From an uncultured bacterium (GTDB taxonomy: Bacteria; Planctomycetota; UBA1135; GCA-002686595), in contig CALBMX010000110.1 of NCBI GenBank assembly GCA_937896235.1, forward strand, positions 1 to 64,000: a stretch of DNA of 64,000 bases, in the 5' to 3' direction. How positions within the stretch are numbered: position 1 is the stretch's first letter; each line of letters opens with the position of its first letter. This document shows, piece after piece, positions 46,323 through 55,192 of the stretch. Position numbers and translations under genes: made by a program. Under the pieces are notes generated by a model. That model did no database searches, had not been told where the DNA came from, and was given only the letters and a program-made list of their open reading frames with translations.

Positions 46323-47645
46323 ATGAACTCCCAAGACTCTGTCAACAAAATCAAAGAACTCGAAAGTACCCTTCTCATCGAGAGGAGGGAGCGCGAGGGA
46401 CTCGAAATCGACCTAAAGACTGCCCGAGCGCACCTTCAGGCTGCTCGGAGAGAATCCCAGGACGCTAAATCCGACGTTTGGGCACTTGCTGAGGTGCAGC
46501 AAGCACTCGAGGCCGTGGGCCGCTCTGGTTCCGAGTTCGTGATTCAGATGGACCACAAGATCCGCACGGTGCTAAATGGCTTGCTCGGCATGGTCGAGTC
46601 GCTGTTGAACGGCGATCTAGTCGAAGACAAGCTCGAGCTCGCGACGGGTGCTAGCAAGTCTGCGCACGAACTGCTGGACATCATGAACGATGTCCTCGAC
46701 TACTGCCGGCTGGACGCGGGACACTTTGAGCTCGACATAGAGGAGTTCACCACCGCGGACATTCTCAAGGCCCTCGAGGCCGAGTCCAAAGAGGTCGCAC
46801 TCTCCAAAGGGCTTACCCTCTCCAGTGAAATCGGGCAGGGCGTTCCGGCAAAGCTACTGGGCGATCCCGCGCACCTGAGGCGTGCTCTCTCTCCCCTAAT
46901 TGAGAACGCGCTTCGCTACACCAGCGAAGGCGGCATTGGTATTGGCGTTGAAGTTGAAGGTGCCGGGGAACACGCTCAGATTGCGTTCTACGTGCAAGAC
47001 ACAGGCATGGGCATTGCCACCGAAGATGTAGATCGAGTTTGTGAAGCCTTTGAATGCGGCGACACCAGCCATCAACCTGGTTTGGGGTTAGGCCTGACGG
47101 TCGTCCGGCGCCTCGTGGAGTTGATGGACGGCAGCTTTAGGCTTACGAGTGTCGTTGCGCAAGGCTCCCGTGCGACGATTCGTTTCCCGTACAACTTATT
47201 CTCGGCTGAAGGCGACGCGCCTGGAGGCCACCCCTCCAATGGAGTCTCGCCGCGTGCCAAGGTGCTTGTTGTGGAGGACAACGCGGTCAACCAGAAGGTC
47301 GCCCTCGGCTTCCTCCGGATGATCGGGTGCGACACCGAAGTCGCTTGGAACGGACTGCAAGCCATCGAGCAGCTCAGCTCAGCGGATTACGACCTGGTTC
47401 TTATGGACTGCATGATGCCCGAGCTGGATGGATATGAAGCGACGCGCCGTATCCGGGACGGCGCAGCGGGCGAAGTGCGGGCTAAAACTCCGATCATTGC
47501 TCTTACCGCCGATGACAGCCCCGGAGCGCGCCAGAACTGCCTGCGCTCTGGAATGGACGACTACATGACCAAACCAGTCCGCGTGGACAAGTTGCGCACT
47601 ATGCTCCGGATTTGGTTGCCGGCCGAGGTAAGGCCTAGCGTCTAA
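46323..47645 (+). CDS. Soluble hybrid histidine kinase with receiver domain
   Basis: 440 residues, no membrane helix. N-terminal coiled coil (about 5-60), HisKA with H78 in FVIQMDHKIRTVLNGLLGM, ATPase domain with LIENALRYTSEGG, VQDTGMGIA and GLGLGLTVVRRLVELMDGS, and a C-terminal receiver (about 315-435) with VVEDNAVNQKVAL, phospho-acceptor D362 and MTKPVR. The segment DHKIRT replaces the usual SHELRT. The layout resembles BarA/TorS-type kinases without the sensor, so the signal must come through the coiled coil or a partner protein. ATG 46323 opens the coiled coil. Confidence 0.85.
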   Translation: MNSQDSVNKIKELESTLLIERREREGLEIDLKTARAHLQAARRESQDAKSDVWALAEVQQALEAVGRSGSEFVIQMDHKIRTVLNGLLGMVESLLNGDLVEDKLELATGASKSAHELLDIMNDVLDYCRLDAGHFELDIEEFTTADILKALEAESKEVALSKGLTLSSEIGQGVPAKLLGDPAHLRRALSPLIENALRYTSEGGIGIGVEVEGAGEHAQIAFYVQDTGMGIATEDVDRVCEAFECGDTSHQPGLGLGLTVVRRLVELMDGSFRLTSVVAQGSRATIRFPYNLFSAEGDAPGGHPSNGVSPRAKVLVVEDNAVNQKVALGFLRMIGCDTEVAWNGLQAIEQLSSADYDLVLMDCMMPELDGYEATRRIRDGAAGEVRAKTPIIALTADDSPGARQNCLRSGMDDYMTKPVRVDKLRTMLRIWLPAEVRPSV

Positions 47646-47707
47646 AGCTTCGTCGAGCCTGCAAACAAACCGCAGGCCCCGCATCTCGTGGAGCCTGCGA
47701 CTTCGAC

Positions 47708-48427
47708 CTAGTTGCCGCCTCGTCCGCCGCCGCGCCGTTGTCCGCCCGTATTGGACTCTTGATAGGCGGCCAGCTGTTCCGCGGTAAGGAACTGACCTAA
47801 GTTGATGAGAGTTTCCGCGCCCAGGTTGCGCATCTCGTCGCGTTCAGTCGAGCGATCGGCAGTGCCGTTGCGCGCGGCCTCACGTAGCTCGTCTCGCTTG
47901 ATTTGCTCGACGTTTAGTGCGTCGTACAACTTCACAGCTTGGTCGTTATACAGGGCGAGGTCGACAGCCATGCGATCGACTCGCTCTTGCAGCTTTAACA
48001 GGCGCGCGTCCTCGCGCTCTTGATCGCGTAGCATGTCCTCTTGCGATCGAATGTCGGTCAAAGTGCTAGCAACGAGGTCTCGCACGGCACCCTGATCTGT
48101 CGTTGCTCTAGACATGTACTCTTCGATTGCCGTGAGAATGGCTTGGTCGACAGGTAAAGCGGCCGCTTCGCCACTTTCGGCGATCGCGGTTCGATCTGCA
48201 GAGCGAGGCGCCATCTCTAGCATCGCTAGGCGGTTCTCGATGGAGTCGGTTGTTCTGGAGAGACTCGTTAGCCTTTCGGCTAGGTTCGTAGGCCCTGCGG
48301 GCGAGATTCCAACACCTGCGGAAGAGGCGGAGACGATCGGTGTGGGAGTGGCGAGGTGAACGGTTACGCCGCCGACAATGCCTGCGGTGAATAGGCTCGC
48401 TACGAGCAAGAGGGGGGGGATAGTCAT
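47708..48427 (-). CDS. Membrane-anchored coiled-coil protein with Gly-rich tail
   Basis: 239 residues: N-terminal hydrophobic helix (LLLVASLFTAGIVGGVTVHL), Ser/Pro linker, then two long helical segments (about 55-75 and 95-185) rich in Glu, Arg and Leu, a LTAEQLAAYQE motif and a C-terminal GGQRRGGGRGGN tail. The LTxEQ motif late in a helical periplasmic domain recalls Spy/CpxP-like (LTXXQ) proteins, but the resemblance is weak. Facing the periplasm if the helix is an anchor. Confidence 0.62.
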   Translation of the reverse strand: MTIPPLLLVASLFTAGIVGGVTVHLATPTPIVSASSAGVGISPAGPTNLAERLTSLSRTTDSIENRLAMLEMAPRSADRTAIAESGEAAALPVDQAILTAIEEYMSRATTDQGAVRDLVASTLTDIRSQEDMLRDQEREDARLLKLQERVDRMAVDLALYNDQAVKLYDALNVEQIKRDELREAARNGTADRSTERDEMRNLGAETLINLGQFLTAEQLAAYQESNTGGQRRGGGRGGN

Positions 48428-48520
48428 TGTGGGAGAGGCTTGGGGTTTTTGGAGAAGACTTCAACAAGCTCCCCGATAGCCGGTTCTTTGGAAAATAGGG
48501 CTGCTTACCTTACTACAACG

Positions 48521-48558
48521 AAAACGGCGCCGGGAGTCCCATGGGACCCCCGGCGCCG
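48521..48558 (-). terminator. Rho-independent terminator
   Basis: Read on the minus strand: GGCGCCGGGGGTCCC, loop ATG-like, GGGACTCCCGGCGCC, then GTTTTCGTTG. A 15-bp stem with one mismatch, 26 bases behind the stop of the secreted paralogue gene. Confidence 0.85.
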
Positions 48559-48583
48559 GCTGGAATCGACCTCTGGAGGACTC

Positions 48584-50299
48584 TTAGAGATCACCCATCA
48601 TCGCCATCATTTGCGCAAACTCAGACACTTGAACTAAGTCGACCATCAATCCGGTCGTCCATAGGGACTTGGATGCACCGAAGTACATATTGATGGGAAG
48701 GCTAAGCTCCTCGAACATCTCCATTCCCGATGCAGGGGCTCCCATCAGGCCCTCAATCATCGGAACGATCGTCGAGAGGAGCTCGCCGACATCAACTCCG
48801 CAGCTGAAAAAAGGATTCGAGGTCGCCACCAAATCGGTGAGGTGGGTTAGCTCCTCGGGAATCTTGCCGCCTGCGGCCACTCGGCCTAAGGCATCGGTCA
48901 TCAACGTGTCATCGGCTCCGATAACCATGACGCCAATGTCTTTGGAATTGGCAAAGGTGATCACGAGGCTCTCGCCGTATAGAGCCGCCATCATCTTTTT
49001 CAGTTCGGTGACCTCGTCGGGGGGAAGGTCTTCACCCATAGCCTCCATGATCGTCGCCATGTCGAAATCAAAGGAAAAGCGCGTGACGCTAACATCACCA
49101 GACTTACCGGTTTTGGTCCCGCTGTACTTCATCCCCAGCTCTTCCCAGAAAGGAAGCTCAAGCGCTTCCTTGTAGGCCACGAGAATCTCATCGAAGTGAG
49201 CGCCATCGAAGAAGGCACTCACCTGCATCCCGTTGTCACCAAATCCGCCAGAGGCGACCATTCCGGTGCCAAAGAGGTTGTAGATGTCCTTGAAGGCATC
49301 CATCGAAGCGCGCATGCCCTTGCCGAGCTCGTCCGGATAGGCGCCAAGCAAGCTCTCCATAAGGGGCATCGATTTCGTCATCATGTCCCCCCAATCGGCT
49401 CCCAAAGCGAGCGAGAGGGAGCCTTCGCCCATCAAGGGAATTAGGCGCGCGATATTTGTCTTTTTACCCGAGGCGATCGACGCCATGGGACTGCCTTCCG
49501 AAACGACCGTGACCGCGCGGATGTCGAGGAGTGAATCGGTGATGTCAATACTAAAGCGCGCCTGCTCGATCGAGTCCATGGCACTTTCCACCATGCCAAA
49601 ATAGGTATCCATCATGGCGCCGATATCCAGCGGCATGTCCTCGGGAAGGTCGGCAGTTGCTTGCATGCGAGCCATCCCCATACCCATTTGGATAAGTGGT
49701 CCAAATGTATCGACAATCGTCTCGACGTCGATGGCAAGGCCCATCATGCCAGCGGGGACCGTATGGAGGAGGTCGGATTCACCGGCATCGGGATAAGTGC
49801 TGCCCATGGTGAGCCCCATGTAGCCGCCGACAACCTTGCTCTGGAACGATGCCGCTGGAAGTCCGGACATGCCGATGATTGCAGCCTTGAGGGCATCTCC
49901 ATCGGTCGTGGGTACGATCAGGAACGCCTGGGGTTCGCTGCCCATGCTGAGAGTGCCAAGAGCGAATCCGATCGGCTTGGTTTTGTCGACAATCGCGGGG
50001 TCGAGACCCGCCTGCGTCAGCAGCAGGTCAACACTCATCATCCCAGCCATTTCGGGAGCGATCTCTTCGGCAAGGCCCAGAGCAATACCCTCGATCTCAG
50101 CGAGCGGTCTCGTGAGCAATACGACCGTTAGGTCTGCCGGAAGAAGTGCGGCCATAGCGGCAGGAACTTCGATGTAGGGTGCTGCCGCGATGGCGTCAGC
50201 GTTGGTAATTGCTGTGGGAGTCTCAAGGGAGAGGGCCGGTGCCGGAAGGCAAAAGATGGCCGCCGCAAAGGAGGCAAGGAGCAGCTTGGGCGCTTGCAT
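48584..50299 (-). CDS. Secreted protein of about 570 residues, paralogue A
   Basis: 571 residues with signal peptide (LLLASFAAAIFCLPAPALS). No named family recognised; general layout resembles DUF3352-type exported proteins (an early segment stating MAALLPADLTVVLLTRPL, repeated alpha/beta units with many Met, Gly and acidic residues). It is clearly homologous to the protein at 56221-57990: matching stretches include KPIGFALG with KPIAIAFG and PINMYFGASKSLWTTGLMVDL with PLTLHRGMSSSSWFGGLSLDL. ATG 50299 starts the signal peptide. Lies downstream of the DUF4956-VTC-CotH operon on the same strand, with a 270-base gap. Confidence 0.75.
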   Translation of the reverse strand: MQAPKLLLASFAAAIFCLPAPALSLETPTAITNADAIAAAPYIEVPAAMAALLPADLTVVLLTRPLAEIEGIALGLAEEIAPEMAGMMSVDLLLTQAGLDPAIVDKTKPIGFALGTLSMGSEPQAFLIVPTTDGDALKAAIIGMSGLPAASFQSKVVGGYMGLTMGSTYPDAGESDLLHTVPAGMMGLAIDVETIVDTFGPLIQMGMGMARMQATADLPEDMPLDIGAMMDTYFGMVESAMDSIEQARFSIDITDSLLDIRAVTVVSEGSPMASIASGKKTNIARLIPLMGEGSLSLALGADWGDMMTKSMPLMESLLGAYPDELGKGMRASMDAFKDIYNLFGTGMVASGGFGDNGMQVSAFFDGAHFDEILVAYKEALELPFWEELGMKYSGTKTGKSGDVSVTRFSFDFDMATIMEAMGEDLPPDEVTELKKMMAALYGESLVITFANSKDIGVMVIGADDTLMTDALGRVAAGGKIPEELTHLTDLVATSNPFFSCGVDVGELLSTIVPMIEGLMGAPASGMEMFEELSLPINMYFGASKSLWTTGLMVDLVQVSEFAQMMAMMGDL

Positions 50300-50573
50300 A
50301 GTGTTCTTCGGTGGTGTGCTGGCGTTGGAGGCTCTGGCGCGATCCATTTAAGGAATGGTCAGGGGCTCCGTTTGTAGTGGGGGGTCCAGGCGGACTGGGA
50401 AGTCCTCAGACCGTCACTACGGACTTCATGCGTTGGTATTTGGAAGAAGGGTGACACACGTGACCTAGGCCCCCAAGGGGCCCTCTCGCGCAATCCTTCT
50501 CCGCAGAAGCTCTATTTTTCGTCTGCGAGTCGAACCCAAGCTGAGCCTAAACCTAAAATCGAGGTCAGGATCG

Positions 50574-51701
50574 CTAGTTTCCCGTTCCCCGTGGCAGCTT
50601 CTCCATGATGCCGCTCGTTAGCTGCGGTTCGGCAATCATCACCTCCGCCTCGCCGATTCCATTGCCGAGCCACTCCACCTCAACCGATATCCTCTGCGTG
50701 CCCCCGTCGTGGGTGGGAATCGGCTCTTCCCAGTTCCGCCAGCGAGCGGCGTCGCCGGGTTCGCGCAGAAGGACTCGGTCGCCAACCCAGAGGTCGTTGA
50801 CACGCAGGATGAAGCGAACTCCGAGCATCGCGTTGTTGGCAACCCACCCCATCGCAATCTTGGATTGAAAGAGGGTCGGCTGCTCTTCGCCTGCGTCATA
50901 GGAGTCCTCACCAAGCTCCCAGGTGGCTCGGATCGTCGATGCCTCGGTGACTGTGCCCCCCAGATGTTCGAGGATGTGCTGACCAAACTGGCGCTCCCCT
51001 GCTGGCACGAACGAGTCGCTAATCGCGGCATCTAGCACAAGCGGTAGGGGCGTCCTAGCATCGTGGAGTCGCAAAGGTTTAACTCCATGAATAAGGGATC
51101 GGTCGCTGGGGACGAGGTAGGAAAGGGAGACCCCTCTTGTTGTGGAGTAAGTCTCAGCGACCGCTTGGAATCCGCTCTCTGTCTGCATGCAGATGTAGGC
51201 GAAGCTCTGGACGGGGGCTCTAGCGGGCTCCGACAGGGCGCCCATCCGCCTATAGAGCTCATGAACCTGGGCGTGATGGGAGTCCGGCGTTTTGTTGTCG
51301 AGGCCGATGGTTGTGTTACTCCCCATCACCAAAACGGTCCCGAGCTCAACGACGTCTAGGAACTGAATCAGCCGGATAGCATCACCAATGTTGTTGCGCA
51401 GGTCAAAGTGGTGGACAGCGGAAGGGCTGCCGGCGGCAGGGAGTTCGACAATAGAGAGCCCAATCCCGCGATCACCGTTGTCCATCTCTACGGAATCGAT
51501 AAGGAAGCCTTTGTAGATCTCCCGCTGGCCGTAAACGGGCAACTGCAAATTCCAGCCAGTCGAAAAGATCGTCACCGCATGGGGTTCGCTCTCTGAAACT
51601 TCCACGACAGGATTACCTGCGGAGGCGGGAAGGCCTAGCTCGTTTTGGAGGCCAAGGGCCACCAGCAGCATGGCGATAGCAATGTAAAGGACCGAGCGCA
51701 T
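50574..51701 (-). CDS. Membrane-anchored protein with ILEI/FAM3-like domain
   Basis: 375 residues with an N-terminal helix (2-18), periplasmic or surface afterwards. Residues about 76-188 fit the ILEI/FAM3 domain pattern: DNGDRGIGLSIVEL, then FDLRNNIGDAIRLIQFLDVVELGTVLVMGSN, then ELYRRMGALSEPA and VQSFAYICMQT. In animals this fold occurs in FAM3 cytokines and in the POMGnT1 stem, where it binds sugar; bacterial examples exist. The C-terminal part (about 200-375) looks like a beta-sandwich. Starts ten bases after the CotH gene, so it is the last gene of that operon. The domain call is from pattern reading only. Confidence 0.6.
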   Translation of the reverse strand: MRSVLYIAIAMLLVALGLQNELGLPASAGNPVVEVSESEPHAVTIFSTGWNLQLPVYGQREIYKGFLIDSVEMDNGDRGIGLSIVELPAAGSPSAVHHFDLRNNIGDAIRLIQFLDVVELGTVLVMGSNTTIGLDNKTPDSHHAQVHELYRRMGALSEPARAPVQSFAYICMQTESGFQAVAETYSTTRGVSLSYLVPSDRSLIHGVKPLRLHDARTPLPLVLDAAISDSFVPAGERQFGQHILEHLGGTVTEASTIRATWELGEDSYDAGEEQPTLFQSKIAMGWVANNAMLGVRFILRVNDLWVGDRVLLREPGDAARWRNWEEPIPTHDGGTQRISVEVEWLGNGIGEAEVMIAEPQLTSGIMEKLPRGTGN

Positions 51702-51711
51702 ATGGGTAGGC

Positions 51712-54435
51712 CTACTGGCCGAGGATTTTTTGTCGGTAGAGCTCTTTCACATCTAAGGGAATGCCTTCGATGGTCAGACCGTCAATGGTGTAGCCACAAG
51801 TTGCCTGAACGATCTGCTCGCCCAGGCCCACCTCGCCAAACGTCACATTTTTGGCGGTGACCGTGCTGGCCCCGAACTCCGCCTTCTTGATGTAGACGGC
51901 AAAACCATAGTAGGTCGCCGATTGGATCTCTAGCCCGTCCACGTCGACCTGCGAGAAGTCTTTCGAGGCGACGGCAATCGCCGCGCTTTCGACAACGCAG
52001 TCTCGAACAGAGACTTGGCTGTTCTCGCCGGCGGAGATGCCCTTGTCTCCGATCCTTGTGAAGGTGCAATCGCGAACAGTGATATTGCTGCCGCTGACAT
52101 CTACGGCGTCTTCCACCGACGCGAGGAAGTGGCTTCGGACGACCTCGCCCGTAACGAAGTCGCCATCAAATGCATCCGATGCCACCGTGTCAATCACCAC
52201 GCCATCGAGTAGGAACTCGGCAGCGAAGATGTTGAGCGCGTCTTCGCCCAGGGCGTTTTCGAAGCGGCAGTTCACGAGGTCGACCGGAGCATTATAAAAG
52301 TTGATACCGCCCGTCATCATCCAGCCTCCGCGCCGGATCACATTGGTGTCCCGCACGTGGACATATCGCCATGTGCTCTTTCCTGTTGGCTTGATGACGG
52401 CTACGCCACCCCAAATCCCTAGTCCCTCAAAGGGGCCAAGTGTGACGGGATCGCTTTCCGAACCAGCAAACACTAGAGGTGAGGAAGTGATTAGTGCGTT
52501 GGTCTCTCCAAATTGTAGATGCACACCCGGACCGGCGTACAGGGTGTAGCTCTCTGGAATCACAAGGTCGCCTTCGACTCGGTGGAGCCCGGGAGCTAAC
52601 TCAAGTCGTCGCGTCTCTTGGTCGTAGCGCAAGAAGGGGTGCATTTCGAGCGCCTCTTCCAAACTGGGAGTTTCCGGACGGCCACCTTCGTCACGCCAAG
52701 TGTCAGCGAACTTTCGAATCGGAAGGATGGTCTCCGTCGTCTCCTGTTCGGAGATTAGGCGGTGCTCGGCCGTTACGGTGATCTTGAGGCTACGGTCGGC
52801 CTCTCCTTGGCCGAGAACGGCCTTCTTGAGCTCGTCTAGATCCTTGAGTACGGCTTCGCGGTCGTTGCCAGTGAACCTAAAGAAGACGTGGTCTCCGTTG
52901 GCCGGCAAGGTGACGGAGCCGGCATCGCCTTCCGTCGGTGTAACGGCACCGCGCACACTCAAGTCGCGAGCGTTCATGAAGCGCCCGTTCTCCAGGCGGA
53001 AGCCGCTCACAACCACGGGGACACTTGTGGTTGCCCACGCTTCGATCTCTAGGTTGCCCGTTGGCGTCGCCCCGGTTACGTCCTCCGTCAAGAGGCTGCA
53101 ATCGAAGCCGACGGGGATATTGGGGTGGACGAGTCGATTCAGGAAGGCCTGCTGTTCGCGCAGCTCCGCGATGATGGCCTCGGTGTTCATCATTGGGTCG
53201 TCAAGACCCTCGAGTCGCATAAGCGCTTCAAAGTGCTCGAGTTTAGGGCGAAGCTCAGCAACGCAGGCTTCAATGTAGTTCGGTTGCGACAAGCGGCCGA
53301 TCTCTTGGAACAAGCGGTTGTAGAATTGTGGGTTCTTCAAGTACGCGGGGATGACGTACTCTAGGTTGGCGATCGGGTCTCGTGAGGCTTGTGGCAGTCC
53401 CGAGCCCGTGTCGAAGATGATGGGCTCGAGGCGCGCGGTGACGGGGTTGTGGTAATAGCGGCGGCTCTTCCAGTTGGCGCCGTGCGAGGTGCGGAAGAGC
53501 GTCGCAAGTGCGTGGCTGATCGCATTCAGCGGAATGTCGAGAATCTCATGCGTTCGACGACCATCCCTGTCGCGCTGAATCTCGCGCATGAGCTCAAGCG
53601 ACTCCTGCAGCTGGCGAGACAAGTTTTCAGACTGGTTGAGGCGACCCTCGCCATAGGCAGCGACCTGGGCGCTCGTAACCATACGGGCCGGCAATATCGT
53701 CTCCGACGCGTAGCCTATCGTGGCGATGTACTGCGCCTCCATGTCGAGGAAGGTGTCCTCAACGAAACGAACAATCGGACCTTCCCGGCGGCCCTGGGAT
53801 TCGACGAGCTCCTTGGTGAAGTGCTCTTCGAGGTAGTAGATCCCCGTGGAGTTTCCGTTTACAACGACATTCACAAAGTCAGTGCGGGGGGCTAGCAGAC
53901 CTTCCCTGCGCGCCATCTCCATGTGAAGCCACTCGTAGAGGTAGTGACGTGTCTTTGGGTGTTGAATCGAAAAGCGGCTCATGCCGAACAGCTTGTCGCT
54001 CTTTAGCTCGATACGAAAAGACCACTTATCGGTGTTGAGGTGGTCGAGGAAGTCTCCCTTGATCCGCAGGTCTGCTTCTATGACCTTGTCGCCACTGCGG
54101 ATCGTCGCGGGAACCAAGTCTCCCTCTTCTTGCGCAATCCGGTTGAGCAACATGGAGCGGTCGTAAACATCCTGGAGTCTCTGCGAGGCAGCCTCATCCA
54201 GATCGATATAGATCGTCTTGAGATCGTTTACGGGCGGCTCTTCCGGGACCTCTGCTGGCGCGACGGGTACTTGGAGTTGAGCAGCCTTTACGATCTCCGC
54301 AACCGAGGAAGGCGCGTGGGCACCCTCCCTTGGCTGGAGGGAGGCTACGAGTGCTCCTATGCCGATTCCAAGGGCAAGGATAAGCACGCCCATCCGAAAG
54401 GAGGAGCCGGGGGACTGGTTGTTCTGGAGTTTCAA
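51712..54435 (-). CDS. CotH-kinase protein fused to a parallel beta-helix
   Basis: 907 residues. Helix at 15-33 anchors it in the membrane. CotH kinase domain at about 75-460, with ADLRIKGDFLDHL, KWSFRIELKSD, GIYYLEEHFTKELVE, and the catalytic region NWKSRRYYHNPVTARLEPI with metal-binding D342 (IIFDTGSGL). CotH enzymes phosphorylate secreted proteins in Bacillus spores. From about 640 to 880 a right-handed beta-helix follows (VDLVNCRFENALGEDALNIF, ITVRDCTFTRIGDKGI). Start is TTG at 54435; an ATG 42 bases in is an alternative. Third gene of the operon, 41 bases after the VTC gene. Confidence 0.83.
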   Translation of the reverse strand: MKLQNNQSPGSSFRMGVLILALGIGIGALVASLQPREGAHAPSSVAEIVKAAQLQVPVAPAEVPEEPPVNDLKTIYIDLDEAASQRLQDVYDRSMLLNRIAQEEGDLVPATIRSGDKVIEADLRIKGDFLDHLNTDKWSFRIELKSDKLFGMSRFSIQHPKTRHYLYEWLHMEMARREGLLAPRTDFVNVVVNGNSTGIYYLEEHFTKELVESQGRREGPIVRFVEDTFLDMEAQYIATIGYASETILPARMVTSAQVAAYGEGRLNQSENLSRQLQESLELMREIQRDRDGRRTHEILDIPLNAISHALATLFRTSHGANWKSRRYYHNPVTARLEPIIFDTGSGLPQASRDPIANLEYVIPAYLKNPQFYNRLFQEIGRLSQPNYIEACVAELRPKLEHFEALMRLEGLDDPMMNTEAIIAELREQQAFLNRLVHPNIPVGFDCSLLTEDVTGATPTGNLEIEAWATTSVPVVVSGFRLENGRFMNARDLSVRGAVTPTEGDAGSVTLPANGDHVFFRFTGNDREAVLKDLDELKKAVLGQGEADRSLKITVTAEHRLISEQETTETILPIRKFADTWRDEGGRPETPSLEEALEMHPFLRYDQETRRLELAPGLHRVEGDLVIPESYTLYAGPGVHLQFGETNALITSSPLVFAGSESDPVTLGPFEGLGIWGGVAVIKPTGKSTWRYVHVRDTNVIRRGGWMMTGGINFYNAPVDLVNCRFENALGEDALNIFAAEFLLDGVVIDTVASDAFDGDFVTGEVVRSHFLASVEDAVDVSGSNITVRDCTFTRIGDKGISAGENSQVSVRDCVVESAAIAVASKDFSQVDVDGLEIQSATYYGFAVYIKKAEFGASTVTAKNVTFGEVGLGEQIVQATCGYTIDGLTIEGIPLDVKELYRQKILGQ

Positions 54436-54476
54436 ATCGAGAGACTCGTTTGAGGTGTAGAGGGGGCGGCAGGCTC

Positions 54477-55184
54477 TTACAGGGGGATGTAAGAAGCAAT
54501 CGCACCGTCGTTCGGGCTCGATGCGTATACAAACTTAGAGCAGCGATCGATCTGCATGGGAAAGCGTGCCATCAGCTTCTGCAGCTCGTCGTAGTTCTCC
54601 TTCGCGCACTTAGCCTCGACGATAATTACGTCGGGCGTGGGGGAGCGAAAGCGGGAGGAAAGTCGGTGCCGGGACCGTTGGTCAAATGTGCGAAGGTGCC
54701 GATCGATTGTGATCCGGACCGGCCCCGTTCCGGCTTCAGTGGCAAAGTACTCGCGGTCATAGGCGATCCATTGGACCGGTAGCAGATCCTTACTCAAGAG
54801 GTCCTCCCACTCGGGAGTGAGGTGCTTGCGCAGGGACCCCGCGAACTCGCGGCGGGTTACGCCTTCGACGTCCAAGTCCTCAGGGATATCTAGGAGTCCT
54901 TTCCAGCCGAGCATGTTCTCGCGTACTTTGCGCTCCAGGGTTGCGTGAACACCGGAGGTGTCCTCTCCGTACCAACGCAGGCGCACCTTTTCGCGGTGGC
55001 TGATTCCAGCGAGGTTCTCTTCGAGCGCCTGATTTCGAAAGGTATCGAAGTAGATGCTTTGGATGCGCCGGGGCGGATAGAGCGTCTTGATCGCTGCACG
55101 ATCGAATCGCATATGCATGCGAAGTTTTGAATAGAATGCCACTTGGGCAACCATCTTTACTTCATAGCGCAGGGCGGGTGACAT
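54477..55184 (-). CDS. VTC-domain (polyphosphate polymerase-like) protein
   Basis: 235-residue protein of the VTC/CYTH tunnel-fold superfamily. Marks: RYEVKMV (6-12), IQSIYFDT, HREKVRLRWYGED, ATLERKVREN, VRITIDRHLRTF and DVIIVEAKCA; the paired basic and acidic residues of such strands bind polyphosphate chains and metal in yeast Vtc4, which makes polyphosphate from ATP. No membrane helix, so cytoplasmic. It starts eight bases after the DUF4956 gene. VTC next to DUF4956 and CotH is a recurring bacterial arrangement from what I recall. Confidence 0.83.
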   Translation of the reverse strand: MSPALRYEVKMVAQVAFYSKLRMHMRFDRAAIKTLYPPRRIQSIYFDTFRNQALEENLAGISHREKVRLRWYGEDTSGVHATLERKVRENMLGWKGLLDIPEDLDVEGVTRREFAGSLRKHLTPEWEDLLSKDLLPVQWIAYDREYFATEAGTGPVRITIDRHLRTFDQRSRHRLSSRFRSPTPDVIIVEAKCAKENYDELQKLMARFPMQIDRCSKFVYASSPNDGAIASYIPL

Positions 55185-55192
55185 GCGTATGG

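Noticed and set aside
47657-47677. Terminator after the hybrid kinase gene
   Set aside because: GCCTGC/GCAGGC forms only a 6-bp stem and no T run follows.
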